DNA of 64,000 nucleotides, taken from Synechocystis sp. PCC 7509. GTDB taxonomy: Bacteria > Cyanobacteriota > Cyanobacteriia > Cyanobacteriales > Chroococcidiopsidaceae. The translations under genes and the position numbers were made by a program. Below are positions 54,449 through 63,322 of the stretch, piece after piece; position 1 is the stretch's first letter, and every line of letters starts with the position of its first letter. The stretch covers positions 1,197,193-1,261,192 of the forward strand of contig NZ_ALVU02000001.1 of assembly GCF_000332075.2 (NCBI RefSeq), in the 5' to 3' direction. The notes under the pieces were generated by a model that ran no database searches, was not told where the DNA came from, and saw nothing but the letters and a program-made list of their open reading frames with translations.

Positions 54449-56833
54449 TTAAAATTGAACTGGTAATACTAAGCCGACACCAACAGCTAAATCATTATCG
54501 GCTCGGACTCGCAGAGTTTCAAAAGGTGACGAGCCTACGCGGTTGGTTAAATAAGCCTCTAGTTGGGGAGGGTTTTCCGAAACCCCAAATAAACCTGATG
54601 GTTGCCAACGTAAACCCACAGTCCAAGGAACAGCGTTTTCTAGAGTGTCCCCGGTAAAAGCATTCCCGTCACTTGTCAGGTTAATTCCGGCTTCGGCGAT
54701 CGCATCTAATTGGCTACTTACCGCTACCGAGCCGCCCAAATTAAACCCAGCAATTTGTAACCCATTGCGTTGCACAAATCCCAAGGTAGGAGTCAACCAA
54801 ACGGCACTACCGCCGCTAAATTGATAATGTAGGGGCGCTGAAAGAGTAATGATAAATAATTCGCCGTCTCCTTCATTACTAAACGCAAACCCACCCTTAT
54901 CGAGTCCTCTTTGCTCGAACTCATTACGATTGTTTTCGATGAGGTTGATTAGCACGTTATTCGAGCGAGCCAGGGTAGCGACACCACTTAAAGTAAAAGG
55001 ATCGCCATCCGCTTGATGGAGAAATCTAATTTTGCCGCTAAAACCAAATTCCGATTCGTCGATAATTCCCGAAACGTAGTCAAGAAAAATCCCAAATTCT
55101 AGGTCGTCTAATAGTCCATAGCGCAAAGCAGCCAATATACCTTGACTTCCTCCCGCAAGATTGAGGACAGCTTGCCCATTTGCCACCGTACCGCCATCTA
55201 AAAAGGCAAATCCGGCGCTACTGCTAGGGGGTGGCTCTTGGGTTTCTCCAAAACTTTGAGCGTAGCTGCGATTCGCCCCCGTAACTCCCGGTAAAAATGT
55301 TACGCCCAAGCCCAAAGAAGTATAAGCGCGATCGCCCACGACAGACATCGCTCCAGTATTGCCCAAAGTATTAGAAACAAATAAATCGGTGGCTAACCGA
55401 GGATTGACTAGGTAGCGCAAGCCCGCGTTAAAAGCGACGGTACGAGCTGGAAGCCCGGTTTCGCGATTAATAGAGTTATTACCTGTAAAGGGGACAAAGG
55501 CATCGCCCCATAGTAGAAGCCGAGGTAAAACTCGATAAGTAACGCCCCCCGCTACGCCGAAAGTTGTCCCAAAGGAGTCAGGATTACGAACTGGTGGCGT
55601 ACCAAAATACAGGGCGTGACTGTCGGGTAAAAAAGCAATTTTTGGGGATAAAGTCAACTGCAAACGATCGCCCTGGGAAATTGTGTAAGGTAATTCCAGG
55701 GAAGTAACAAGTCCGTTATTTCTACCTTGACTTGCGATCGCTCCTGTCGTGGCATTGGTAAATCTGTAAGGTCGTCCTTGCAAACCTGTAGAAAAAGCAA
55801 CTACACCGCTCAGTGCTTGCGTTCTTGATTGGTTTTCCCAAATTCTTTGCTTACCTTGGAAAGTAATTTCTTGAAAGAAATTTGGGCTAGTTTCATCGGC
55901 ATTAATCCTTTTAACATCAAAGCTGCCTTGGCGACCTGGCCCTGAATTATCAACAGTTTGAACATCTACCGTTAATTCTAAGTTATCGGTTACGCCCCAA
56001 GTAGCGCCAATTGTTGGCTGACCTGTCAAACCAGTATCGGCAGCATTTCCCGTCGGGAAAGATTGGCGGTAACGTAAATTAACTAAAATCTCTCCTTGAC
56101 TTAGTTGCTCGGCGGTTGACAAGACAGGGTGACGAGTTGTCACTGGCGATCGCGGTGATTTGTCTTCGGTTGCTTGGGCTAATTTGGGAGGTGCTGTCTC
56201 TAGCGCTTCGCTTGTGGTTGCTGGCGATATTCGATTACTAATGAGGGGAGAATTGGCAACTTCTCTTGCCATCTCAATTAAGTTTTGTGGGGATGCTGAC
56301 TGGGTAACAGTATAAGTTTGGTTTTGTTGCTCCCACATAATTGATGAAAGTTCGGAAGTGGTTAATAAATAACCTCGCAAATTTTCACCTAGAGCAATCG
56401 GTGCTGCAACTTCCTGATATTGCTGGAATTTTTTGGCAGTAGTAGCTAATAAGCGATCGCTTACGGCTACACTCCCGACCAAGCAAGAAGTTATTTGTTC
56501 AGGGCAGTTAAATATATTTACTGTTAAATCAGATTGATTTGCTGGTGTAACTTGGATATATTGGCGATTGGGTTGACCGACATGAGCAACGAACCAATCA
56601 GGCGATGGTAGGCGCAGCGCCCATCCAGTGGGCAGGCTGTGGCTAATCATCTGTTGCCACGAATTACTCATAGGTATGGCAGATACTTTAATAGCATTAC
56701 TTGCCATACTCAAAGCTGATGCTATTCCTAGCAAAGCAATTGAAGCAGTTTTATGTTTCACTTTTTTTAAAGGTTCATGAATTAACGCTAGGAGTTCGGG
56801 CTTTGTAGTAGTAGTAATTGTACGCATTCCCAC
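54449..56833 (-). CDS. Outer-membrane beta-barrel protein of the exopolysaccharide locus
   Basis: 794 residues if started at 56833 (or ATG 56827); that start lies inside the kinase gene, reading its Tyr-rich tail codons in another frame. A GTG at 56761 would give a cleaner signal peptide (KHKTASIALLGIASALSMAS). After a soluble domain (residues about 55-230) the rest alternates polar and hydrophobic residues in strands with Gly-rich turns, and the protein ends VGLVLPVQF, the terminal Phe signature of outer-membrane proteins. A role in polysaccharide export or surface anchoring is inferred. Confidence 0.75.
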   Translation of the reverse strand: MGMRTITTTTKPELLALIHEPLKKVKHKTASIALLGIASALSMASNAIKVSAIPMSNSWQQMISHSLPTGWALRLPSPDWFVAHVGQPNRQYIQVTPANQSDLTVNIFNCPEQITSCLVGSVAVSDRLLATTAKKFQQYQEVAAPIALGENLRGYLLTTSELSSIMWEQQNQTYTVTQSASPQNLIEMAREVANSPLISNRISPATTSEALETAPPKLAQATEDKSPRSPVTTRHPVLSTAEQLSQGEILVNLRYRQSFPTGNAADTGLTGQPTIGATWGVTDNLELTVDVQTVDNSGPGRQGSFDVKRINADETSPNFFQEITFQGKQRIWENQSRTQALSGVVAFSTGLQGRPYRFTNATTGAIASQGRNNGLVTSLELPYTISQGDRLQLTLSPKIAFLPDSHALYFGTPPVRNPDSFGTTFGVAGGVTYRVLPRLLLWGDAFVPFTGNNSINRETGLPARTVAFNAGLRYLVNPRLATDLFVSNTLGNTGAMSVVGDRAYTSLGLGVTFLPGVTGANRSYAQSFGETQEPPPSSSAGFAFLDGGTVANGQAVLNLAGGSQGILAALRYGLLDDLEFGIFLDYVSGIIDESEFGFSGKIRFLHQADGDPFTLSGVATLARSNNVLINLIENNRNEFEQRGLDKGGFAFSNEGDGELFIITLSAPLHYQFSGGSAVWLTPTLGFVQRNGLQIAGFNLGGSVAVSSQLDAIAEAGINLTSDGNAFTGDTLENAVPWTVGLRWQPSGLFGVSENPPQLEAYLTNRVGSSPFETLRVRADNDLAVGVGLVLPVQF

Positions 56834-59036
56834 TATGTTTTTTCACCCCATTGACTACCAGTCCCAAGACATTAGCGCGAGAAAGTTTTAAACCATCCAA
56901 GGCTTGTCTAACAACACTCCGGTCAGTTTTTGCCATTCTAACTACCAAGACAATTCCGGCGGTATGAGTTGCCACTATACTGCTATCAGCAAGTCCTAGA
57001 ATTGGTGGAGTGTCGTAAATAACAAGGTCGAATTCCGTCCGCAATTGGGCCATAATATTCTGCATCTTTTTGGAGGAGAGCAGTTTAATAGGATCGGGGG
57101 GAATTTGACCGGAAGTAATCGCAAACAAGTTTTCCCATAAAGGCGATCGCTGAATCGCCTCATATATAGGTAAATTGGTAGAAATAATATTGCTCAATCC
57201 CTGTTCGTTGGGTAAACCTAAGCGAGTATGAATTTGTGGCAAACGCATATCAGCATCCACAAGTAGCACTTTTTGTCCCATGGCGGCGGCGGCTTGGGCA
57301 AGTTGAATCGATACTGTAGATTTACCATCACCTTTTTGGGCTGAACTCACGACTAAGGAGTTTATTGGCGTATCTGAACCCAGGAAGTTGATATTAGTAT
57401 GCAAAGAACGAAAAGACTCTACAAAAGGAAAGTAACTTTCATTTTGAGTATTGTTCATACTCGGCAATACCAATTTGTAACCTTCGGCTTTTTTTTCCAC
57501 CTTAGCTTGAGCTAAAGAGGCTAGTTGCTTAAGACCTTTATTAAAAGGTATTACTCCCAGTAGTGGCAGTTTTGTTAAGTCTTTCAGGTCTTCAGGAGTG
57601 TGAAAGACATTATCTAATCTTTCTGCTAGCAACGCTGCCGCGATTCCTGCCATAATTCCGGCGATCGCACCTAGGGCTAAATTGCGTTGAATATTGGGAG
57701 AAATCGGTTCGTTTCCGACTTTAGGAGCCGCGATTACTTGCCAAGGTATTTCATTTTGAGCGTTTTCTATCTGTAATGATTCGCGTTTTTCTAAAAATCG
57801 GTTTAAGCTTTCCGTTGCTACTTTTAGTTCTCTTTGCAAGTCTGTATATTGACGAGCTAAGGTTGGCAATTGCGCAACAAATCCATTTAATTTATTTTCG
57901 GCGCGGCTAATTTCTGCTAACCGAACGTCTAAACCAGAAATTTTCGTTGATAGTTCTACTAATTTATTGCCTAATACCCGTTGTGCTTCTGCTCGTAATA
58001 CTGGAAGTAAGTTTTCGCGTTTGTTGCGAAGGCTTACCATATTTGGGCTGTCTTCTTGAAACCTGGTAGCATCCGCCCCAATTTGACTTTCTATATCTCG
58101 CAGTTGACCTATCAATTTTTGGTATACGGGCGCTTCTTTCAAGGCTTGAGCCGTATCCGAGCGCTCCTGAGAATTGCTAGCCGCGTAAAAGTCAGGATTA
58201 TCCGCCAGGGCAGCCCCCGATTGAGATTGAAAATTTGCGTATAACGAGCGAGTTTCTGCTAGTTCTTTTTCTGTCTCCAAGCGCTGCAATTCAATATTAT
58301 CTACTTGCGCGGCTAGTTGTTGAGCTTTAAGTTCTGGGTCGATAAAGTTGTATTGTTGTCTAAATTGTTGCAATTGTCTTTGTAAGCCATTGACTCGCAA
58401 TTCCAATTCGGGTAGTTGGGAATCTACAAACTCAATTCCCTGTCGTAAATTAGTTTGTCGCTCTTGGAGGCTGTATTTTAAATAATCTTTAGCTAACTGT
58501 TGCAGAATAAACTGAATTTTTTTTGTTTCAGTATCTCGGTAGCTAACTTCTAAAATCTTAGTAGTTTCAAATCTTTCAATTGTCAGCGCTCCCAGCATTG
58601 CATTATAGTTAATGTCTGGGTATTGCTCTGCTAGTTTCTTAACAATGGGAGCCATTAGTTCAGGGCTGATTAATACCTGAATTTGGGTATTATAATCTAA
58701 GCTTTGCTGCACATTAGAAGTTACCCCAGGAAGTTGCGTCAATCCTTCTAGTTGATTTTCCGTAGTCACAGGTTCAACTAAGAGTCTAAATGTACCTTGG
58801 TATTTTGGTTGTTGACTAAAAGTCCAAAAACCAATGCCCACCGCAATAGAAACAGCTACACTCCCAATCACTACTATGCGGCGGCGTACTATTGCTACTA
58901 GCTGCCGTAAATCCAAGTCCTCGCCATCTTGGTTAGAATTATTAGGTAAAGAATTTGTATAAGTTGGCAGCGATGGCTGTGAGTATTTGCCGTTTTTCTC
59001 AAAGTTTGATGGCTGCGTGCGTTGTTGATCTTCCAT
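56775..59036 (-). CDS. Wzc-like polysaccharide biosynthesis tyrosine autokinase
   Basis: 753 residues. Wzz-type chain-length domain with TM helix (RRIVVIGSVAVSIAVGIGFW) and a second TM near ALGAIAGIMAGIAAALLAER, enclosing coiled coils (LPELELRVNGLQRQLQQFRQ). C-terminal BY-kinase: Walker A SAQKGDGKSTVSI, Walker A' VLLVDADMRLP, Walker B LVIYDTPP. The C-terminus has a short Tyr cluster (AYNYYYYKA) for autophosphorylation. Controls polymer length and export at the inner membrane. Overlaps the beta-barrel gene by 59 bases. Confidence 0.95.
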   Translation of the reverse strand: MEDQQRTQPSNFEKNGKYSQPSLPTYTNSLPNNSNQDGEDLDLRQLVAIVRRRIVVIGSVAVSIAVGIGFWTFSQQPKYQGTFRLLVEPVTTENQLEGLTQLPGVTSNVQQSLDYNTQIQVLISPELMAPIVKKLAEQYPDINYNAMLGALTIERFETTKILEVSYRDTETKKIQFILQQLAKDYLKYSLQERQTNLRQGIEFVDSQLPELELRVNGLQRQLQQFRQQYNFIDPELKAQQLAAQVDNIELQRLETEKELAETRSLYANFQSQSGAALADNPDFYAASNSQERSDTAQALKEAPVYQKLIGQLRDIESQIGADATRFQEDSPNMVSLRNKRENLLPVLRAEAQRVLGNKLVELSTKISGLDVRLAEISRAENKLNGFVAQLPTLARQYTDLQRELKVATESLNRFLEKRESLQIENAQNEIPWQVIAAPKVGNEPISPNIQRNLALGAIAGIMAGIAAALLAERLDNVFHTPEDLKDLTKLPLLGVIPFNKGLKQLASLAQAKVEKKAEGYKLVLPSMNNTQNESYFPFVESFRSLHTNINFLGSDTPINSLVVSSAQKGDGKSTVSIQLAQAAAAMGQKVLLVDADMRLPQIHTRLGLPNEQGLSNIISTNLPIYEAIQRSPLWENLFAITSGQIPPDPIKLLSSKKMQNIMAQLRTEFDLVIYDTPPILGLADSSIVATHTAGIVLVVRMAKTDRSVVRQALDGLKLSRANVLGLVVNGVKKHSGNAYNYYYYKARTPSVNS

Positions 59037-59109
59037 AAGTTAGCTACTAATTAGCAATCCGGTGCAGGATAAATTTTTTCGAGCGTATTTCAATCTAAAT
59101 TTCCACAGT

Positions 59110-60513
59110 CTAACGTTCAATGTCTTCTTTTTTATTAATTTCTGTAATAAAATTAAGGTTGCTGACTACAGATTTTACATCCAGAGCTTCCTTAATGGTT
59201 TTTTTTGACTCGATTGTTGCTTGACGTAATAATTTTGAATATTCAAGAGCAATAATTTCTGGGGTAAAATTAGACTCTAAATACTGTCGTCCTGCCTTAC
59301 CCATGTTTAGGGCTAGTTCTCGATCTTGAGCTAGGCGACGAATAAATTGTGCAAGTCCTGTGCCATCTCCATTGTTAAAGGTTACACCGCATTTTGCCTC
59401 TAATAAAAGCGATTTTAAGTAAGAATGTGATTCACAAATTGCTGCTACTGGACGACCTGCCGCTAAGATACCATAAAGTTTGCTTGGCGCAACTAATCCT
59501 TCCATTCCCGAACTAATGCTGACTAAGGATAAATCGCAAGCTGTTAGCGAATGGGGTAAAATGTGCTTTTCTTGGTAGGGCAAAAATTGGCAATTAGGCA
59601 AATTTAGTTCGCTAACTTGTTTAACGCAAATTTGATGCTTTGCCCCACCGCCAATAAATACAAATTGAATGTCTTCATTTTGGAGTTGTTTGGCTGCCGC
59701 CATAATTGTATCCATTTCATGGCAGCGACCCATGTTCCCGGAATACATCACTGTAAATTTATCTACTAAATTATGTTTTTGGGCAAACCAGTTGTCTTCT
59801 TTAGCAATTGGGATAATCCAATCTGGGTTAGCCCAGTTATGAATTATCGAAATTTTGTCTTTAACTTCGGGGCATTTGGCTTGAACTTTATCTTTCATGG
59901 TAGAACTAAGTACCACAATACTTTGAGCTTGTTGCCAAATTTTTTTGTTGAGCCAATCCCAGCTTTGTACTAGCCAATTAGAGGCGGAAACTACTTTTAG
60001 TTCTACCGCCACATCTGGGTACAAGTCATAAATTAGACATATGTAGGGTGTACCGAAACAACGGTTGGCTAGATATCCCAAAACTTGCAGAAAGGGTGGA
60101 GCAGTGGTGATTAATAGAATATCTCCTCTGCCGGCGGCTTTAAGTAAATGAAACCCCGATCGCACGCAAAACAAAATTCCGTTGATTGCTTTGCCACGAA
60201 TACGTGAGTTCAATAGTCTAGCTGTACGACTGCGCCTAATTATTAGTTTGTCTAAACGTTCTTTTAGAGGCGCAGAATTTTTTCTAAAAGCATAGCCTGG
60301 TTGCCCTGTAAACACTTTTACATTTATACCTAGCTTTCCTAATTGAACGGCTAATTCTTCAATTAATTGCCCTGTGGCTGCATAGTCTGGAGGATAAAAT
60401 TGGGTAAAAATAGATAATTTAAAACAACTATGCAGTTCCTTTCTATTGTCAGTTTTTTGCTTTACTACTTTTAGTTTAGTTGGAGCAGGTTTTGACAAAT
60501 CTTTCTCTAACAT
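59110..60513 (-). CDS. Glycosyltransferase family 4 (WbuB-like)
   Basis: 467 residues from the ATG at 60513 (AGGA eight bases upstream); a TTG two codons earlier is possible. GT-B fold: LSIFTQFYPPDYAATGQLIE, FTGQPGYAFRKN, LYDLYPD-type LIYDLYPDVAVEL, VMYSGNMGRCHEMDTIM and the C-terminal SLVSISSGMEGLVAPSKLYG with the sugar-nucleotide-binding Glu. Adds a sugar to a lipid-linked repeat unit. First gene before the Wzc-like kinase. Confidence 0.93.
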   Translation of the reverse strand: MLEKDLSKPAPTKLKVVKQKTDNRKELHSCFKLSIFTQFYPPDYAATGQLIEELAVQLGKLGINVKVFTGQPGYAFRKNSAPLKERLDKLIIRRSRTARLLNSRIRGKAINGILFCVRSGFHLLKAAGRGDILLITTAPPFLQVLGYLANRCFGTPYICLIYDLYPDVAVELKVVSASNWLVQSWDWLNKKIWQQAQSIVVLSSTMKDKVQAKCPEVKDKISIIHNWANPDWIIPIAKEDNWFAQKHNLVDKFTVMYSGNMGRCHEMDTIMAAAKQLQNEDIQFVFIGGGAKHQICVKQVSELNLPNCQFLPYQEKHILPHSLTACDLSLVSISSGMEGLVAPSKLYGILAAGRPVAAICESHSYLKSLLLEAKCGVTFNNGDGTGLAQFIRRLAQDRELALNMGKAGRQYLESNFTPEIIALEYSKLLRQATIESKKTIKEALDVKSVVSNLNFITEINKKEDIER

Positions 60514-61034
60514 TGACAATTTCCTAGCCCTTAATTTTTTAGATTATATTCCCATGGAATGATAAAGATTTCCTACTATCTACCACTTTTTTTTAAGTTT
60601 TGCTTAATTTTGCCATAAATCCTGTTTTTATCAAAAAAAATATTAAAAATTGTTTTCTTATAAAAAAATCAGAAAAAAGAAGAATTCTCAAATTCTTCAA
60701 ACAATTAAAACTCGGCAAACAGTAAAAAGTTAAATGTAAATTTACTTCAAAAAAAATTACACAAAGAATTTAACTTACATTCTATTTTTGGGCAAGTGTG
60801 ATTATACGGAGGAGGTTATTTTTTTTGATACTAATTACAGGGGAAATACGTAGGGTAAAATAAATTTTTGTGTATAAATAATTATTTAAAGATCGCAAGA
60901 AAACTGTCGCCGTCGAGCGAGCGAGGCTTTGCCAGAGCAAGTTTTAAGGTATGAAACTACGGAGAGCAAACTAACCTTAGAAAAAAATTAGCATTGTTTA
61001 TCTAGGGTGTAAATAATAAAACCAACGTTAAATA
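60514..61034. other. AT-rich intergenic region
   Basis: About 520 bases, very A/T-rich, no gene. A GGAGGAGG at 60810 is not followed by an open reading frame. A short GC-rich stretch (GTCGCCGTCGAGCGAGCGAG near 60907) stands out but I cannot assign it. Confidence 0.6.
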
Positions 61035-61574
61035 TTAAATTGCACGTTTTTTTACTTGTTGAGCCGGGTTGCCAGCATAGATAGTCATAGGTTGAAGACT
61101 ATGCCCAGTTACACTAGCCAAAGCTAAAACGGACCCAGAACCTACAGTTACGCCAGGCCCTACTACTGCACGCGCAGCAATCCAGCTACCTTGTTCGATA
61201 TGAATGGGAGCCGGGATCAGTTTAAAATTGCGATCGCGATAATCATGGTTTCCCGTACACAGATACACTTCTTGAGATAGACAAACATGGCTTTCAATGA
61301 TGATGGGGGCAACATTATCTAGCCAAGCATTTTCGCCAATCCACACATAATCACCGACCGTCAACCGCCAAGGAAACTTTATTTTTACGCCAGGTTTAAT
61401 TGTGACTTGTTGCCCAATTTCTGCGCCAAAGCGACGTAAAAGCCAAACTTTGAAGCCCGTAAAGGGTAGCCAATAGCTGCTAAATAATGGAGAGCCAATA
61501 AAGTACCAAAGAATTTGTCTCAGGAGCGTTGCGCCGGGAGTATAAGTACCAACAGTGTAATTGTCTAAACGCAT
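61035..61574 (-). CDS. WcaF-like polysaccharide acetyltransferase
   Basis: 179 residues. Left-handed beta-helix hexapeptides (QVTIKPGVKIKFPWRLTVGD, VWIGENAWLDNV, PIIIESHVCLSQEVYLCTGN, VVGPGVTVGSGSVLALASV) and a final YAGNPAQQVKKR. The GNHDY motif is typical of WcaF. Trimeric acetyltransferase that decorates an exopolysaccharide sugar with acetyl from acetyl-CoA. Confidence 0.94.
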   Translation of the reverse strand: MRLDNYTVGTYTPGATLLRQILWYFIGSPLFSSYWLPFTGFKVWLLRRFGAEIGQQVTIKPGVKIKFPWRLTVGDYVWIGENAWLDNVAPIIIESHVCLSQEVYLCTGNHDYRDRNFKLIPAPIHIEQGSWIAARAVVGPGVTVGSGSVLALASVTGHSLQPMTIYAGNPAQQVKKRAI

Positions 61575-61682
61575 TAAGCTATATTTACGGATTCTGATTA
61601 AAATTAACTTTAGTATGGCTTGAAAATTCTCCTACTCAAAGAGTTTGCCAAAATGATTTTGATTATAAGGACAAGAAGGCAA

Positions 61683-62648
61683 TTATTTAATCAAATCTGC
61701 TTGCTTTGCAAGCACCATCATTTGAACTATATCGGTAAGCTTATGTTTTGCTTGCCATCCTAGTTTTTCTTTGGCTTTAGCTGGATTGGCTCTACCAACG
61801 GCAATATCTGTAGGACGAAATAAACTAGCATCGCTGACAACATACTTACGCCAGTCCAAGCCCACACAATTAAAAGCTACGGCAATAAAATCGGCTAAAG
61901 AGTAACTTTCACCTGTAGCAATTACATAATCATCCGGCTGCTCTTGCTGCAACATTAGGTACATAGCTTCGACATAATCGGCAGCCCATCCCCAATCGCG
62001 CTGAATAGAAATATTGCCTAAATGTAGTTGCTCCATGCTCCCTTGAGCAATACGGCAAGCGGAGGAGACAATTTTTTGAGTAACAAAGCGTTCGGGACGT
62101 AAAGGGGAATCATGGTTGTAGAGGATGCCAGAACAAGCAAATAAGCCGTAAGCTTCACGGTAATTAGCCACTTGCCAAAAAGCGGCGGCTTTAGCTACGG
62201 CGTAGGGACTTCTAGGGCGAAAAGGGGTAGTTTCATCGGCGGGTTTGTCGCTACTATCGCCAAAGCACTCACTAGAGCCAGCGTTGTAGAATTTAATGGG
62301 TTTACCTAGAAAGCGAATTGCCTCTAGTAAGTTGAGAGTGCCAATAGAGATACTTTCTAATGTTTCTACGGGTTGCTCGAAGGAAAGACCGACAGAAGTT
62401 TGCCCAGCCAAATTATAAACTTCATCTGGTTGAATTTTTACCAGTGCCTGCAATACGCTGCGAAAATCATTAAGGGCAACGGATTCTAATTTTAAACTTT
62501 CGCGGATACCCAGGCGAGTTAGATTTGGAAAAGAAGATATTTGAGCATCGCGGGATGTACCGCAGACGGTGTAGCCTTTATTTAGAAGTAACTGAGCTAA
62601 ATACGCTCCATCTTGACCGGATACTCCACAAATTAATGCTTTTTTCAA
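61683..62648 (-). CDS. gmd: GDP-mannose 4,6-dehydratase
   Basis: 321 residues, from a TTG at 62648 with AGGAGG 12 bases before it. Extended SDR: CGVSGQDGAYLAQLLLNKGY, VYNLAGQTSVGLSFEQPVET, NAGSSECFGDSS, SPYAVAKAAAFWQVANYR (Tyr and Lys catalytic), NHDSPLRPERFVTQKI, IQRDWGWAADYVEAM. Converts GDP-D-mannose to the 4-keto-6-deoxy sugar, the precursor of fucose or rhamnose in the polymer. Confidence 0.94.
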   Translation of the reverse strand: MKKALICGVSGQDGAYLAQLLLNKGYTVCGTSRDAQISSFPNLTRLGIRESLKLESVALNDFRSVLQALVKIQPDEVYNLAGQTSVGLSFEQPVETLESISIGTLNLLEAIRFLGKPIKFYNAGSSECFGDSSDKPADETTPFRPRSPYAVAKAAAFWQVANYREAYGLFACSGILYNHDSPLRPERFVTQKIVSSACRIAQGSMEQLHLGNISIQRDWGWAADYVEAMYLMLQQEQPDDYVIATGESYSLADFIAVAFNCVGLDWRKYVVSDASLFRPTDIAVGRANPAKAKEKLGWQAKHKLTDIVQMMVLAKQADLIK

Positions 62649-62743
62649 GGGCGTTAGTTTCCTCCTTAGTGGCGAGCAAAATAATTATCAATTTTATAGT
62701 ACGCTTTATTTCGCCTTGGAGCGAAATCTTGAGCCGGAATAGG

Positions 62744-63307
62744 TTACTGATGCAAACTAGCTCCCGTATGCCTTGTAAATATCCACAGCAACGCTCGACC
62801 AACGTCACGCAGCAATGGCAACCACGATTCTACAGGCTTATTGGTGGGGATGGAAACGGGAGTAAAGGCAATTCCTTGACTGCCTAAAACAAATGTGGCG
62901 ATCGCTTTGGCTCGGCGCATATGATAGTCATCAGTAATTAGGTAAATGTGGTGAAATTTGCGGGTTTTAAAATCAGCGACCAAAGAGGTAAAATTAGTCA
63001 CTGTATCTACGGCTCGGCGATCTAAGTGTAATTGGTGCGGAGGAATAGTTTTAATAACTTCTTGCCTTGGGGTTAAGTTTGAACCCGATGAAATCCATAA
63101 GTCTAAGTTTGGATACATTTTCGCAAAATTAGCCGCAGATATTTCGCGATATATATCACCGCCTAACGTCAGGATAGCTTGAGGAAAAGGGGCAATCTTT
63201 AGAGCGATCGCACTACGAATAGGAATAACGCTAACCAAGACTAAAATTAGCCCTGATATTGCTAAACAGCTAAAGCGATGTTTTTGATGTTGTAGCTTAT
63301 GTCCCAT
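62744..63307 (-). CDS. YdcF family (DUF218) protein
   Basis: 187 residues. N-terminal hydrophobic segment (CLAISGLILVLVSVIPI) as signal/anchor, then ILTLGGDIYREISAANFAK, LWISSGSNLTP, DTVTNFTSLVADFKTRKFHH, LITDDYHMRRAKAIATF. This is the DUF218 pattern (SanA/YdcF/ElyC). Members act in envelope biogenesis; the biochemical role is unclear. Part of the exopolysaccharide cluster. Confidence 0.9.
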   Translation of the reverse strand: MGHKLQHQKHRFSCLAISGLILVLVSVIPIRSAIALKIAPFPQAILTLGGDIYREISAANFAKMYPNLDLWISSGSNLTPRQEVIKTIPPHQLHLDRRAVDTVTNFTSLVADFKTRKFHHIYLITDDYHMRRAKAIATFVLGSQGIAFTPVSIPTNKPVESWLPLLRDVGRALLWIFTRHTGASLHQ

Positions 63308-63322
63308 CAGTTTTTTGCTATT

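Noticed and set aside
60810-60900. Possible small gene after GGAGGAGG
   Set aside because: No start codon with an open frame of useful length follows.
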